From: Robiginitomaculum sp.
GTDB taxonomy: Bacteria > Pseudomonadota > Alphaproteobacteria > Caulobacterales > Maricaulaceae
Reading direction: 5' to 3'
NCBI GenBank assembly: GCA_016765135.1
Contig: JAESQN010000001.1
Span: 1 to 64,000 of the forward strand
Length of the DNA: 64,000 nt
The translations under genes and the position numbers were made by a program. Position 1 is the stretch's first letter; each line of letters starts with the position of its first letter. The notes beneath the pieces were generated by a model. It was not told the DNA's origin and searched no databases. It worked only from the letters and a program-made list of their open reading frames with translations. Positions 25,716 to 35,530 of the stretch are shown here, in pieces.

Positions 25716-25812
25716 TTCACCATTCCAGCGCTTATGCGCCTGTTTTGACTTAGAGCTTATTACCGCAATATAATTAATTAACAGTGTCCATCACGGTAAG
25801 AGTTTGTTAAAA

Positions 25813-25827
25813 GAACATATGTCGAAC
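25813..25827. promoter_or_regulatory. LexA (SOS) box before dinB
   Basis: GAAC-N7-GAAC (GAACATATGTCGAAC), the direct-repeat LexA operator typical of alphaproteobacteria, read as GTTC-N7-GTTC on the other strand. It lies 31 bases before the dinB start, so dinB should be DNA-damage inducible. Confidence 0.85.
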
Positions 25828-25858
25828 ATAATAATATTAGGTAAACGAAACAGGGCTG

Positions 25859-27160
25859 ATGAAACAGACAGGTAGTAGAGGATTATGCCGGGATTGTGGC
25901 GCATATGTTGCGGCGCGGCTCCCGGCCTGTCAGGCATGCGGGTCGCACAAACTCTTGTGCCATCCTGAATTGTTCGATCTGTCTATCGCCCATGTGGATT
26001 GTGATGCATTTTTTGCCTCGGTCGAGAAACGTGATAATCCCGACCTGGCAGACAAGCCCGTGATTATTGGCGGCGGCAGGCGCGGTGTCGTGGCTGCGGC
26101 CTGTTACAATGCGCGGGTATATGGGGTGCGCTCGGCTATGCCTATGTTTAAGGCCCTCAAAGCTTGCCCCCATGCCGTTGTGATTTCGTCCTCCATGGCC
26201 AATTATGTATATGAAGGGCGGCGCATCAAAAAAATTATGAGCGAATACACCCCCTTGGTGCAATCTCTGTCGGTTGACGAAGCCTTTTTGGATTTAACCG
26301 GAACGGAGCGCCTGCACGGTGTGCCGCCAGCGGTGACACTCATTAAGCTACAAAGGCGCATTGCCGACGAAATTGGTGTGACGGTCAGTGTCGGTCTGTC
26401 CTATAATAAGTTCCTGGCCAAAACCGCATCTGATCTCGATAAGCCCCACGGATTTGCCGTGATCGGGCGGGCGGCGGCGTTGGATTTTCTTGCCCCAAAG
26501 CCCGTCGGATTTATATTTGGCGTAGGCCCGGCATTTAGCCGTAGCCTCAAGAAGTTCGGCATATTAACCATTGCCGATGTGCGCACCCGCTCGGATACAT
26601 ATATGATGAAGCAATTTGGTGAAGCCGGACTGCGCCTGGCCCGTCTGGCCCGGGCCGAGGATTTTCGTCCCGTAAAGCCTGCGGATATACGCAAAAGCAT
26701 TTCTACCGAAATCACTTTCAATGAGGATATTGGCAACGAAGAAGAGCTAACCGACAAGCTTTGGCAAGTGTGTGTTAAAACGGCTGATCGGGCCAAGGCT
26801 AAAAACATGGCCGGACTTGTAATAACCTTGAAACTGAAATCCAGTCACTTCAAAACTGTCACCCGCCGCCGCACATTATCTGAACCCGCACAGTTGGCAG
26901 ATACGATTTTTCAAACATGCCTCCCTTTGTTACATGCGGAATTAACAGACAAAGCCACCGGAAAAAACAAAGGGCAAAAGTTCAGACTTATTGGCGCTGG
27001 ACTATCAGGGCTATGTGCTCCCACGGGAGACAGCGGTGATCTACTTGACCCCAAAGCAGGTTTGCGCCGCAGGGCTGAACGTGCCAGCGATATTGCAAGA
27101 AAAAAATTTGGCAAAGACGCCGTAGTCACAGGCCGCAGTTTGAAAAAGAAACGCCCCTGA
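25859..27160 (+). CDS. dinB: DNA polymerase IV with N-terminal zinc ribbon
   Basis: 433 residues. An N-terminal CxxC-x10-CxxC cluster (CRDCGAYVAARLPACQACG, about 10-28) forms a small zinc ribbon, then the Y-family polymerase: IAHVDCDAFFASVE, steric-gate and nucleotide region, SVDEAFLDLTG with catalytic acids, a helix-hairpin-helix thumb (FGVGPAFSRSLKKFGI) and little finger. The C-terminus is basic (GRSLKKKRP) with no evident beta-clamp motif. Error-prone translesion synthesis. A LexA box is present upstream. The zinc ribbon is common in alphaproteobacterial DinB. Confidence 0.95.
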   Translation: MKQTGSRGLCRDCGAYVAARLPACQACGSHKLLCHPELFDLSIAHVDCDAFFASVEKRDNPDLADKPVIIGGGRRGVVAAACYNARVYGVRSAMPMFKALKACPHAVVISSSMANYVYEGRRIKKIMSEYTPLVQSLSVDEAFLDLTGTERLHGVPPAVTLIKLQRRIADEIGVTVSVGLSYNKFLAKTASDLDKPHGFAVIGRAAALDFLAPKPVGFIFGVGPAFSRSLKKFGILTIADVRTRSDTYMMKQFGEAGLRLARLARAEDFRPVKPADIRKSISTEITFNEDIGNEEELTDKLWQVCVKTADRAKAKNMAGLVITLKLKSSHFKTVTRRRTLSEPAQLADTIFQTCLPLLHAELTDKATGKNKGQKFRLIGAGLSGLCAPTGDSGDLLDPKAGLRRRAERASDIARKKFGKDAVVTGRSLKKKRP

Positions 27161-27171
27161 GCTGTAGCGTT

Positions 27172-27786
27172 TTACCTACGACTATTTCGGCAATTTTGTT
27201 CGCCTCGGCGGCGTTCTTCACGGACTTTATCAATACAGTTGTCTTGTTGGCGGTGACGCTGGGGGCGGTAATCTTTCAACAAGTCGCCCAATGCAATACG
27301 CCCGTCCATTTCGCTTTGGTCGTCTTTATCCAATCTGTCTGCCAGCCTTTGTAAGACCTGGGTAAACATTTCGCGGGTTACGCCTCTGGCAAAATTGGGC
27401 GCGAAAGCAAAATTACTGGGTGCGGCATGTTCAGACCCTAGCGCAGCCACCCGCCAACCTTCCAATTCGACCAATGATAAATAATCATCCCCGTCCCGGT
27501 CAGCCTGCTTAAAAGCTTGCGCAATGCCTTTACCCACCTCCTGGCGGTCAATAACATAATCGCTATTTGCATCAAAGCTTGCGAACAGCAATGCTCCGGC
27601 TCGCGCGGTTTGTATAACTTTTCTCGAATGTCCAATATGGGCTGTAGGCTTAAGAGTTTCAACAACTTCATCCTGTTCCGGCGCAGGAATATCAGGGCGC
27701 GGTGTTTGCGCAATCACCTGGGCAGACGCAGGGGTTGCCCAAACTGCTCCGACCAAGAAGGCTGTGATAAAAAGTCCAGTGCGCAT
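27172..27786 (-). CDS. Exported EF-hand protein
   Basis: 204 residues with signal peptide (MRTGLFITAFLVGAVWATPASAQ). Two EF-hand loops are readable: DANSDYVIDRQE (about 75-86) and DRDGDDYLSLVE (about 97-108); a third candidate, DKDDQSEMDGRI, occurs near residue 155. Loops keep the D-x-D/N-x-D spacing and Glu-12 position, so calcium binding in the periplasm is likely. The basic C-terminus (VREERRRGEQNCRNSRR) contains two Cys with NCID. No partner suggested by neighbours. Confidence 0.82.
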   Translation of the reverse strand: MRTGLFITAFLVGAVWATPASAQVIAQTPRPDIPAPEQDEVVETLKPTAHIGHSRKVIQTARAGALLFASFDANSDYVIDRQEVGKGIAQAFKQADRDGDDYLSLVELEGWRVAALGSEHAAPSNFAFAPNFARGVTREMFTQVLQRLADRLDKDDQSEMDGRIALGDLLKDYRPQRHRQQDNCIDKVREERRRGEQNCRNSRR

Positions 27787-27860
27787 ATAAGTCTCCAGCA
27801 GGTTTGCGGCAAGATTGCTGAATGCCAGCGAAAACGCAAATGAATTTCACACAAGGTTTA

Positions 27861-27887
27861 GCCGCAGGCCCTAAAATGGCCTGCGGC
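27861..27887. terminator. Strong hairpin over the recR stop codon
   Basis: GCCGCAGGCC (27861-27870) pairs perfectly with GGCCTGCGGC (27878-27887) across the loop CTAAAAT, which contains the recR stop codon (TAG on the minus strand). There is no long T-run after it on the recR strand, so it may be a Rho-assisted end or an RNA-stability hairpin rather than a classical terminator. Confidence 0.5.
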
Positions 27888-28476
27888 TGGCAATGGCGGC
27901 GCTAATCGTTCCGTCGTCGAGATAATCAAGTTCGCCGCCAACAGGTACGCCGTGGGCTAGTCTGGAAATTTTTACGTCCGTGCCCGCAAGATGGTCGGTA
28001 ATATAATGAGCTGTGGTCTGGCCGTCGACCGTAGCATTCATAGCTAAAATCACTTCTGTAATCTCTGAACCCGAAGCCCGCTCAATCAATTTGGCGATAT
28101 TGAGATCCTCTGGTCTGATGCCGTCAAGTGCCGACAAGCAACCACCCAGCACATGATAGCGCCCGCGAAACGCTGCTGCCCGCTCCAGCGCCCAGAGATC
28201 ACTAACCTCTTGCACCACACAAATAACAGTTTGGTCACGCCCAGGAGCCGAGCAAATATGGCACGGGTCACTGGCGTCAATATTGCCGCACATACCGCAC
28301 GGCCTGATTTTCTCGCCAACCTCGCGGAGCGCCTCAGCCAAAGGGTTAAGCAGAACATCGCGTTTTTTGACCAATGCCAACGCCGCCCGCCGGGCCGAGC
28401 GCGGCCCCAAGCCCGGAAGCTTCGCCAGCAGGCTAATCAGGTTTTCAATTTCCGGCCCTGCGGGAGATGCGGGCAT
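27871..28476 (-). CDS. recR: Recombination mediator RecR
   Basis: 201 residues. Helix-hairpin-helix ([19 protein letters not shown]), four-Cys zinc finger ([16 protein letters not shown]), then the Toprim domain ([34 protein letters not shown]) and [15 protein letters not shown]. Loads RecA at gaps together with RecO/RecF. The start is set at ATG 28476, which has AGGAG six bases upstream, rather than the longer frame from 28515. The usual dnaX-ybaB partners are not next to it here. Confidence 0.96.
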   Translation of the reverse strand: MPASPAGPEIENLISLLAKLPGLGPRSARRAALALVKKRDVLLNPLAEALREVGEKIRPCGMCGNIDASDPCHICSAPGRDQTVICVVQEVSDLWALERAAAFRGRYHVLGGCLSALDGIRPEDLNIAKLIERASGSEITEVILAMNATVDGQTTAHYITDHLAGTDVKISRLAHGVPVGGELDYLDDGTISAAIASRRPF

Positions 28477-28625
28477 GGGCGCTCCTGTAATGATTCGCGG
28501 CAGATTAACCCGCATTTTGCTTTCTGTCCCCCATCTTCTAAATTCTGGCTTCTGTTCGTTGCTTTCAGGCTTGTGTATTGGATTTACATTGGTTAGCTTT
28601 GCCCGAAAATTAAAAGGGGAAGATC

Positions 28626-29936
28626 ATGTTGAAATCTTGGCGAGCAATGACCTTGTGGAAGCGCGTATTTATCGGGCTGGCGCTTGGCGTGGTAATCGGT
28701 TTGGGCCTGCATTACGGTTTAGGTGAGCTTGGTAAAAAAATTGCCGAGGACTGGTTCAAACCCTTTGGTCAAGCATTTGTCAATTTGATTAAAATGCTGG
28801 TCGTGCCTTTAATCGCTACGACTTTAGTCTCCGGTGTTATTGCTATGGGTGACCCAAAGCGTCTTGGCTCTCTAGGTATCCGTACAATCGGCATGTATAT
28901 GCTGACCACGTTTTTTGCCGTTTGGCTTGGTCTTGCGGTCGGAACTATATTCCAGCCTGGCGCAGGTATGGGTGAGGTGGTAGGGGGCGCGACTGGTAGT
29001 GTCGGCGCTGTCACAGACAAATTGGCCACAGCCGGGGCGGCTCAAAAAGGTTTGGCAGATTATTTGCTAGCTATCATCCCGAGCAATCCGATTAAGGCGC
29101 TTGCTAACGGCGATGTGTTGTCGATCATATTGTTTTCCATTCTTGTCGGGGTCGGCATTTTGCTTGCCGGTGACAAAGGTCGTCCGCTGGCTGAATTTTT
29201 CGATTCTGCCTCAGAAGTCGTGATGAAAGTTACCATGATGATCATGAATTTGGCGCCTTACGGTGTCCTTGCCCTGATGGCCTGGGTCATGGGTGTCAAC
29301 GGGCTAGGTATTCTTAGCGCCATGGGCAAGCTGGCCATTGCGCTTTATCTGGCTTGTTTTTTACAGATTATATTCGTTTACGGCGGTTTGATTGTGCGAA
29401 CAATATTGCGCTTGCCATTAACCCGGTTTTTCTACGGTATTGCCGACGCTCTCGGTGTGGCCTATTCCACCGCCTCGTCCAATGCCACCTTACCTGTAAC
29501 CATTTCATGTGCCAGACATAATCTCGGCGTGGAAAAATCCGTTGCCGGTTCTGTGCTCCCGATGGGTGCAACAATAAATATGGACGGCACTGCGATTTAT
29601 TTGGGCATTGTCGCCCTGTTTGCCGCCCAAGCTTTGGGGTTGGAGCTGACCTTTATTGATTATTGCATGGTGGCCTTGATGGCGACTTTGACCTCTATCG
29701 GTGCGGCAGGTATTCCGTCCGCTGGTCTGTTGTTGGCAGCAGGGGTGCTGACACAAATTGGGGTCACGCCTGAGCAAGCCACTTTGATTATAGCGTTTAT
29801 TTTCCCGTTTGACCGCCTGCTTGACATGATGCGCACGGCCACCAATGTTACTGGCGACATCGCTATTGCCTGTACCGTCGCTAAATGGGAAGGCGCACTC
29901 GACGAAGAGGTGTTCAAAACCAAATCAGTGGTTTAG
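28626..29936 (+). CDS. Dicarboxylate/amino acid:cation symporter (DAACS family)
   Basis: 436 residues, eight predicted membrane helices plus two re-entrant loops. Characteristic blocks are STASSNATLPVT (HP1 serine-rich tip), MGATINMDGTAIY (TM7 NMDG-type sodium site) and PSAGLLL together with FDRLLDMMRTATNVTGD in TM8. Related to GltP/DctA transporters, which move C4-dicarboxylates, glutamate or aspartate with Na+ or H+. Preceded by AGGGGAAG. Specificity undetermined. Confidence 0.92.
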   Translation: MLKSWRAMTLWKRVFIGLALGVVIGLGLHYGLGELGKKIAEDWFKPFGQAFVNLIKMLVVPLIATTLVSGVIAMGDPKRLGSLGIRTIGMYMLTTFFAVWLGLAVGTIFQPGAGMGEVVGGATGSVGAVTDKLATAGAAQKGLADYLLAIIPSNPIKALANGDVLSIILFSILVGVGILLAGDKGRPLAEFFDSASEVVMKVTMMIMNLAPYGVLALMAWVMGVNGLGILSAMGKLAIALYLACFLQIIFVYGGLIVRTILRLPLTRFFYGIADALGVAYSTASSNATLPVTISCARHNLGVEKSVAGSVLPMGATINMDGTAIYLGIVALFAAQALGLELTFIDYCMVALMATLTSIGAAGIPSAGLLLAAGVLTQIGVTPEQATLIIAFIFPFDRLLDMMRTATNVTGDIAIACTVAKWEGALDEEVFKTKSVV

Positions 29937-29940
29937 AGCT

Positions 29941-31461
29941 TTATTTACGCCCCACCACATCGGTCGGGGTGTAACCATATCCGGCCCATAGTTTCAGCGT
30001 GCGGGTTTTACCGCCGCCCAGGTCTATGTCCAAAGTGTCGATAAATTCGAGACGTTTAAAATCGTCTCGAAATTTGTCTTCATAACCCATATAATAATTG
30101 ATCATCAGGACGGGCGCGTCCGTAAGCTTACCAGCTTCCAGCGGCACATTAGCCTCGGCGTGGTTATTGACGTTGGTGTTAAGCCTCCACATGCGCAGAG
30201 CTAGCCCCGTATTTTGCTCCAACCCATAATAAATCATGTCGTAAAACACCAGGCGGTTGTCTGTGGTGATTGCTCCGAATGCCTGGCCTTCATGCCCCGC
30301 ATTGGCTGCCTTTGCGATCAGGGTTTGCGTCTGCGGCCAGCCGCGCAAACGCTTGAAAGCATTTGCCTGCCCGACCATATCGGCGAAAGATGGCACCAAC
30401 GCGCCGAGCACCATTATACTGCCCAGAGCGACATTGACCCAGACCCCGGCCTTGATAAAGCGCGGCCAATATAACGACCCATAGCGTCCTGCCAATATGG
30501 CACCACCTGCATAAGCGGTGACCGCCCAATTGGCATTGGCGCGGGACAGCAAAGCTTCCAGCGATATAACCGCCAAAGGACTAAGCACAAACAAAGACAG
30601 AAGCAATGTCTTGCGCTCCAACTTACCGCGCAACGCCGCGACAAGAGCCATAACCAGCAATACCAACATCACAGGCCCAAACACACCGAGCTGGCTCGCC
30701 CAGAACTCCAATAATTCCAAAGGGTGAAACGGAATGCCTTTAAGGTTGGCGTTGGCAGCAGTGTGGCTGATTGTGGAAAAATCATTGACGGCATTCCACC
30801 AAATATTGGGGGACAAAACGAGTAAGCTCATGAGCGCAACAACGACACCGCGTAGTGATAAAAGTGCACGGCGGGTTTTTGCATCGATCAATATAGCAAT
30901 ACCCAAAGCTGGAAGAAAAAACAACATGGCGTATTTTGATAACATGCCAAAGCCGATAGCTAGGCCAAGCAATAAAGCCCATTTCATAGCCGGCGTTTCG
31001 CGCAGATGAAAAAATGCGTTTAGCCCCAAAGCCCAAAACACCAACAAAACCACATCAGTGCTGACAATGCCCGAACTGAGCCAGACGGCAGGCATCAAAA
31101 AATACGCACACGCCGTCCAAAACCCGGTGCGGGCGTCATAGAGAAACCGCGCCGTGCGAAACAAAATATAGGCGATTAGCGGATGCAATAGCGGCGACGA
31201 TATACGTACCGCCCATTCTGCATTGCCGAAAAGGGCCGTTGTCGCGCCAATAACCCAGGCAATCATCGGTGGCTTGGAGTAATACCCCCAATCCAAATTT
31301 CGCGACCAGGCCCAATACTGGGCTTCGTCGCCGTGCAGGTTGAGCGGCGATAAATACAGACCGACCAAGCGCGCAAGGCCCAGGCCAAGCAACAGATACA
31401 GTGTCCATTTGTGGTAGTCGGGGCTTGTCCCTACGGCATTTATGTTTGTATTTTTCGTCAT
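29941..31461 (-). CDS. Membrane glycosyltransferase, ArnT/PMT type (GT39/GT83)
   Basis: 506 residues from ATG 31461 (GGGTGG upstream); the frame extends further but would then run into the murI start region. About ten to twelve membrane helices. The first periplasmic loop contains HGDEAQYWAWSRNLDWGYYSKPP, in which the acidic DE pair is the catalytic site of polyprenyl-phosphate sugar transferases of this fold. The C-terminal soluble domain follows from about residue 370. Transfers a sugar from a lipid carrier to lipid A, protein or another envelope acceptor; acceptor unknown. Confidence 0.82.
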   Translation of the reverse strand: MTKNTNINAVGTSPDYHKWTLYLLLGLGLARLVGLYLSPLNLHGDEAQYWAWSRNLDWGYYSKPPMIAWVIGATTALFGNAEWAVRISSPLLHPLIAYILFRTARFLYDARTGFWTACAYFLMPAVWLSSGIVSTDVVLLVFWALGLNAFFHLRETPAMKWALLLGLAIGFGMLSKYAMLFFLPALGIAILIDAKTRRALLSLRGVVVALMSLLVLSPNIWWNAVNDFSTISHTAANANLKGIPFHPLELLEFWASQLGVFGPVMLVLLVMALVAALRGKLERKTLLLSLFVLSPLAVISLEALLSRANANWAVTAYAGGAILAGRYGSLYWPRFIKAGVWVNVALGSIMVLGALVPSFADMVGQANAFKRLRGWPQTQTLIAKAANAGHEGQAFGAITTDNRLVFYDMIYYGLEQNTGLALRMWRLNTNVNNHAEANVPLEAGKLTDAPVLMINYYMGYEDKFRDDFKRLEFIDTLDIDLGGGKTRTLKLWAGYGYTPTDVVGRK

Positions 31462-31522
31462 TTGTCCACCCCTTGCCATTATGTTGGCAAAAAATAAACT
31501 AAATTCGGTGTTATTGACACTT

Positions 31523-32311
31523 ATGGCGCATATTCTTGTATTTGATTCTGGTGTTGGTGGCTTGAGCGTGGTGGTCGAGTTGCGTGCGCTCATGCCAAGT
31601 GTATATATAACCTATGTGGCGGACGACGAGTTTCGGCCATACGGTGACAAGAGCGAGACCCAGCTAAAAGCCCGTTTGCCAGGTCTGTTGCAAACACTGG
31701 TCTTGGCGGTAGATCCCGATATTGTGGTGCTAGCCTGTAATACGGCATCGACTTCAGCACTCGCGGAAATTCGTGAAGCGCTGAAAGTCCCCGTAATCGG
31801 TGTTGTCCCGGCCATTAAACCCGCCGCGCAATTAAGCCGTAACAAACACATAGCCGTTTTGGGAACACCCGGCACCGTCCAGCGCAAATATGTGGGTAAA
31901 CTGATGAATGATTTTGCCAAAGACTGCCGCGTGGTGTTGCAAGGCTCCAATGTGCTTGTGGGCCTGGCAGAGAATAAATTGGCCGGCGACCATGTCGATA
32001 TTGCAAAGATAAAATTCGAGATCGCGCCCATATTTGCTGGCGCAGATGGCGCAAATATAGATGTGGTCGTGCTGGCCTGTACCCATTTCCCGCTCTTGCT
32101 TGACGAATTAAAGGAAGCAGCACCTCATTTTGTCAAATGGATAGATTCCGGCACGGCAATTGCCACGCGGGCACAATCATTGCTGAAAAATTTGAGTTTA
32201 AAGCCCGCGCCAGATACACCCCAAACGGCTTTGCTCATCGGTGGGCAAACCAACCAAACCCGTAGGCAGGTGTTCAAAAAACACGGTTTCGAAAAAACCG
32301 TTATTCTATGA
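31523..32311 (+). CDS. murI: Glutamate racemase
   Basis: 262 residues from ATG 31523 (MAHILVFDSGVGGLS, the conserved family start). Both catalytic cysteines are present, in VLACNTASTSA and VLACTHFPLL, with the Asp/Ser of FDSGVGG. Supplies D-glutamate for peptidoglycan. Divergent from the glycosyltransferase gene; the two starts are 61 bases apart. Ends with a six-base convergent overlap with the YqaA-type gene. Confidence 0.95.
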   Translation: MAHILVFDSGVGGLSVVVELRALMPSVYITYVADDEFRPYGDKSETQLKARLPGLLQTLVLAVDPDIVVLACNTASTSALAEIREALKVPVIGVVPAIKPAAQLSRNKHIAVLGTPGTVQRKYVGKLMNDFAKDCRVVLQGSNVLVGLAENKLAGDHVDIAKIKFEIAPIFAGADGANIDVVVLACTHFPLLLDELKEAAPHFVKWIDSGTAIATRAQSLLKNLSLKPAPDTPQTALLIGGQTNQTRRQVFKKHGFEKTVIL

Positions 32312-32911
32312 ACCGGACAAAGCTTTCCAGCCAAGCCAGCCAACAATCACCAGCCCGACAAACCCGAATGTAAACTTGGCGAAATGTTTTTTGATGATGG
32401 CTTCCGCTTGTTCCCCGAACTTCCAAACTACGGCAGCCAGGATATAAAACTGCATAAACCGTGACACAATACAGGCGATAAGAAACACCGCAAAGTTTAG
32501 TTTAAGCGCACCGCTCAACACGGTAACGACCTTGAACGGAACCGGAGTTAACCCGCCAACAAAAACCGCCAAAGCCCCGTATTGATCAACCAGACCTTGA
32601 TAGCCCGTGATTTTTTCGGCCTTGCCCAGGCTTTCCAGCATTGGTTTAGCGATAGCCTCATAAGCAAACCATCCGATCAGATAGCCCGCAATGGCTCCGG
32701 CTACGGATGCGACCGAACAAATAAACGCCAACCGCCAGGCCTTTTTGGGTGATGCCACCACCATAGGCAAAAATATAACGGCGGTCGGTATCGGGAAAAT
32801 AAAGCTTTCGAAAAACGAAACACCCATCAGTGAACGCTCCGCATGTTTATGCCGCGCCAATTCCTTGGTGTTCTCGTACCAGCGTTCGATAAATACAAAT
32901 TTAAAAATCAT
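32306..32911 (-). CDS. YqaA/DedA-like membrane protein (VTT domain)
   Basis: 201 residues, four or five membrane segments. Blocks SFFESFIFPIPTAVIFLPMV and VFVGGLTPVPFKVVTVLSG carry the conserved prolines and Gly of the SNARE-associated/VTT domain found in DedA and YqaA proteins, which are linked to lipid scrambling and envelope homeostasis. Convergent with murI. Specific substrate unknown. Confidence 0.82.
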   Translation of the reverse strand: MIFKFVFIERWYENTKELARHKHAERSLMGVSFFESFIFPIPTAVIFLPMVVASPKKAWRLAFICSVASVAGAIAGYLIGWFAYEAIAKPMLESLGKAEKITGYQGLVDQYGALAVFVGGLTPVPFKVVTVLSGALKLNFAVFLIACIVSRFMQFYILAAVVWKFGEQAEAIIKKHFAKFTFGFVGLVIVGWLGWKALSGS

Positions 32912-32981
32912 AGTCTCCCCATACTTTCAATAATTTATGAAAACAGTACAAACTGAAAAACTTAATTTATTGCAAAGAAAC

Positions 32982-33887
32982 TCAACCATTGGCCAACGGA
33001 TGTACTGTGTTTACCAGTTCTTTCAGCCGTGCGTCCAGGACATGGGTGTAGATTTGGGTGGTGGATATGTCGGCATGGCCCAAGAGTTTTTGCACGCTAC
33101 GTAAATCAGCGCCACGGGCCAGCAAATGAGTGGCGAAAGCATGGCGCAAAACATGAGGCGATATTTTTACTGGGTCAAGCCCGGCTTTTAGTGCCAGAGC
33201 TTTGAGAGACTTGGCGAAATTTTCACGGGTGATATGGCCTAGTTTTGAGCTTGACGGGAACAGATATTTTTCAGCTCTTGCCTTGGCAATAGCATTTGTG
33301 GGCAGGGTGTCCTCACGCATTTTTTTCCATGTTTGAATGGCGCTTACCGCTTTGCCCGTGAGCGGCACTAGGCGTTCTTTGCCGCCCTTACCTTTGATAA
33401 ACAAGCATTTGTCGCGCCGCCCAGTCTCCGCCAAAGGGATCGAAACCAGCTCGCTAACCCGCAGCCCGCCAGCATAGAGAATTTCAAGTTGGCAATACAG
33501 GCGGTAGTCACGCGGCGTATCATAACCATCCGCACATTCAAACAATGCATCCACGTCTGCTTCGCTCATGACTTTAGGTAACGGCCTGCCTTGCTTTGGC
33601 CCACGTAAATTTTTGGCAGGGCTGTCTTTTCGCAAGCCCTCGATTTGTAAATATTTATAAAATTGCTTCAGGCTTGAGAGGCGCCGCGCTGCCGTTGATG
33701 CGGCCAGACCATCATTGGCCCATGCCGCCAATAGGCCTTCCAAATGTCCTTGCCCGGCGGCGCGCAGGGTTTGCCCAAAACCCTTGAGTTGCTGCTCGCA
33801 TATCTCCAAATCCCGGCGGTAGGCGGATATGGTATTATCGGACGCGCCGCGTTCCGCGCTCATCATGTCCAAAAACAGCTCAATCAT
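32982..33887 (-). CDS. xerD: Site-specific tyrosine recombinase XerD
   Basis: 301 residues. Core-binding SAM-like domain (about 1-85), then the catalytic domain with the R-K-H-R-H-Y set: Arg in LYAGGLRVSELV, HVLRHAFATHLL, LGHADISTTQIYTHV. Resolves chromosome dimers at dif with XerC and FtsK. It follows the unknown exported-protein gene with an eight-base overlap on the same strand. No integron or phage genes are adjacent, supporting the housekeeping role. Confidence 0.93.
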   Translation of the reverse strand: MIELFLDMMSAERGASDNTISAYRRDLEICEQQLKGFGQTLRAAGQGHLEGLLAAWANDGLAASTAARRLSSLKQFYKYLQIEGLRKDSPAKNLRGPKQGRPLPKVMSEADVDALFECADGYDTPRDYRLYCQLEILYAGGLRVSELVSIPLAETGRRDKCLFIKGKGGKERLVPLTGKAVSAIQTWKKMREDTLPTNAIAKARAEKYLFPSSSKLGHITRENFAKSLKALALKAGLDPVKISPHVLRHAFATHLLARGADLRSVQKLLGHADISTTQIYTHVLDARLKELVNTVHPLANG

Positions 33888-35526
33888 AGTTTAGCAAATC
33901 TTGCGCTGCCAATTGTTCGGCCATGCCGTTCATGCCTGCATTGGTCATGGCACTTAATATGGCCGCAAAACTATCAGCCCGCATTTGGCCCGGCGGAATT
34001 TCGCTAAATATTTTTGCTAGCCGCAGCGCCAACTCGGCTTTGGCACCGCGCCGGGATGTTTCGTGTAAACTCAAAAGGTCACCGGGGTTTACCGCCGCGC
34101 CTTTTAGTTTGGTAAGGAACAGTACGCCCATGGCTGTGTCTGACAAATTTGCCCCCAGGGCGACCGCGATATAGGTGTCGCGCACGGCCCGCGCCCGAAC
34201 GGCTTTGTCTTTTAACCGGGTTTCAATATCTACACCAAGCTCGCCCAGTAAAAACCCGCCGCCCAGAGCATCGGACGCCAAGGCAATACGCGCACGCAAA
34301 GGGTCGCTCTCTTCAAGGGTTACAAACAAGCTCCGTAATGCACCCGTGTCTCGTTGGGACACGGCGAGCCGCGCATATATTTTCGCATTATTTGTAGCCA
34401 ATAATTCCGTGGGGATAAAAGAGGTTTGTGCTTCCAGCGCTGCGGCTATTGGCAGTAATACACCGCTTTTATCCGCCTGCACCAGTAATGCGCTGGCCAG
34501 TGTTGCCGATATATTGATGTCATTACCCGCAACAAGTGCCAAATAAACCTCGCCCCATTGTTGTGCGTCCCAGGTGTTTTCACCGCTTAGGCTTTGTGTA
34601 TCCTCCAGCGGTGATGCAGCCAACCCGCCGAGCACGCTGCGAATTTGCTCTGTACCCAATATATGCGCTGATGAGATCAAAGCCGCCAGCCTATCATTGG
34701 CGGGTTGTTTTATGTCCAGGGCCGTCCTTGCTGATAATATAGTCGGTAAATTTTTTATATCCAGGCTGTCAGTTTTACGCACCTCGCCGAGCATGGCAAT
34801 GTGCAATGGTGTTGTCACATTTGCGATTTTGATCTTGGGGCGACTGCCCGTCAATTTCCCGAGCATGTCAAAGAATATCTTATCTTCATGGCCCGAGCGG
34901 GACAATAAGTCCGCCGTCAGTTCCGCAGCCGGAATCTCGCTGCGCACGACATGGCAAAACGCTCGTAATTTGGCCCAATATGGGGCTTTACGTTCTATGC
35001 TGTGTGTGTCGCCCAATGCGCAGGCGGTATGTGTGTCGTCACCAAGTAAGGCGCGGACCACAAAAATTTTGGTAAATGCGGGGTTGTTTTGGCTTATACC
35101 TGCGCCGCTCACCAATTGATCAAATGCGGCTAAATCCCCAAGCTCAAGCACGGTGGATAACTGGGCTTTCCGATAAGCTTCATGTTCCAAACTATCGTCC
35201 GACCGAGGCGGTACACCGCCTGATAATAGCGCCGCAAGGATCAGATCTCGGGCCGCGCTATTTGCATTTGGATTGGTCGCATTTGTATCGGTTTCATTGA
35301 TAAGCTTGGCCGCCCGTGCTGCCGTTGTGCCTTGCCACAATGTGCTATCCAACCCACCCGCTCCTGGCTGTAAGACACCTGTATCATATGCATTGGCGGG
35401 ATTAAGTTCGCCAATATTGATTTGTGCGTGAACGGATGTACCCAAGATAAAAATACATACCATATTCAAAGCTATTGCCTGGCTAAAAACTGTTGCCTGG
35501 CCCAAAACTGTTGTTAGCATTCTCAT
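33880..35526 (-). CDS. Large exported protein of unknown function
   Basis: 548 residues from ATG 35526, four bases behind the stop of a small membrane-peptide gene. Signal peptide: MRMLTTVLGQATVFSQ followed by hydrophobic AIALNMVCIFILG and cleavage near SVHAQ. The body is almost wholly alpha-helical and Ala/Leu rich with SAARDLILAALLSGG, DLAAFDQLVSGAG and ALRSLFVTLEESDPLRA type segments, resembling degenerate helical-repeat proteins. No known motif. Its end overlaps xerD by eight bases, so the two are translated from one message. Confidence 0.7.
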   Translation of the reverse strand: MRMLTTVLGQATVFSQAIALNMVCIFILGTSVHAQINIGELNPANAYDTGVLQPGAGGLDSTLWQGTTAARAAKLINETDTNATNPNANSAARDLILAALLSGGVPPRSDDSLEHEAYRKAQLSTVLELGDLAAFDQLVSGAGISQNNPAFTKIFVVRALLGDDTHTACALGDTHSIERKAPYWAKLRAFCHVVRSEIPAAELTADLLSRSGHEDKIFFDMLGKLTGSRPKIKIANVTTPLHIAMLGEVRKTDSLDIKNLPTILSARTALDIKQPANDRLAALISSAHILGTEQIRSVLGGLAASPLEDTQSLSGENTWDAQQWGEVYLALVAGNDINISATLASALLVQADKSGVLLPIAAALEAQTSFIPTELLATNNAKIYARLAVSQRDTGALRSLFVTLEESDPLRARIALASDALGGGFLLGELGVDIETRLKDKAVRARAVRDTYIAVALGANLSDTAMGVLFLTKLKGAAVNPGDLLSLHETSRRGAKAELALRLAKIFSEIPPGQMRADSFAAILSAMTNAGMNGMAEQLAAQDLLNYD

Positions 35527-35530
35527 GGGG

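Noticed and set aside
25750-25790. AT-rich TTAATTAA upstream of divK as a CtrA site
   Set aside because: No second half-site at seven-base spacing.
32982-33887. XerD-like recombinase as an integrase of a mobile element
   Set aside because: Family length, operon context and absence of att repeats or phage genes favour housekeeping XerD.
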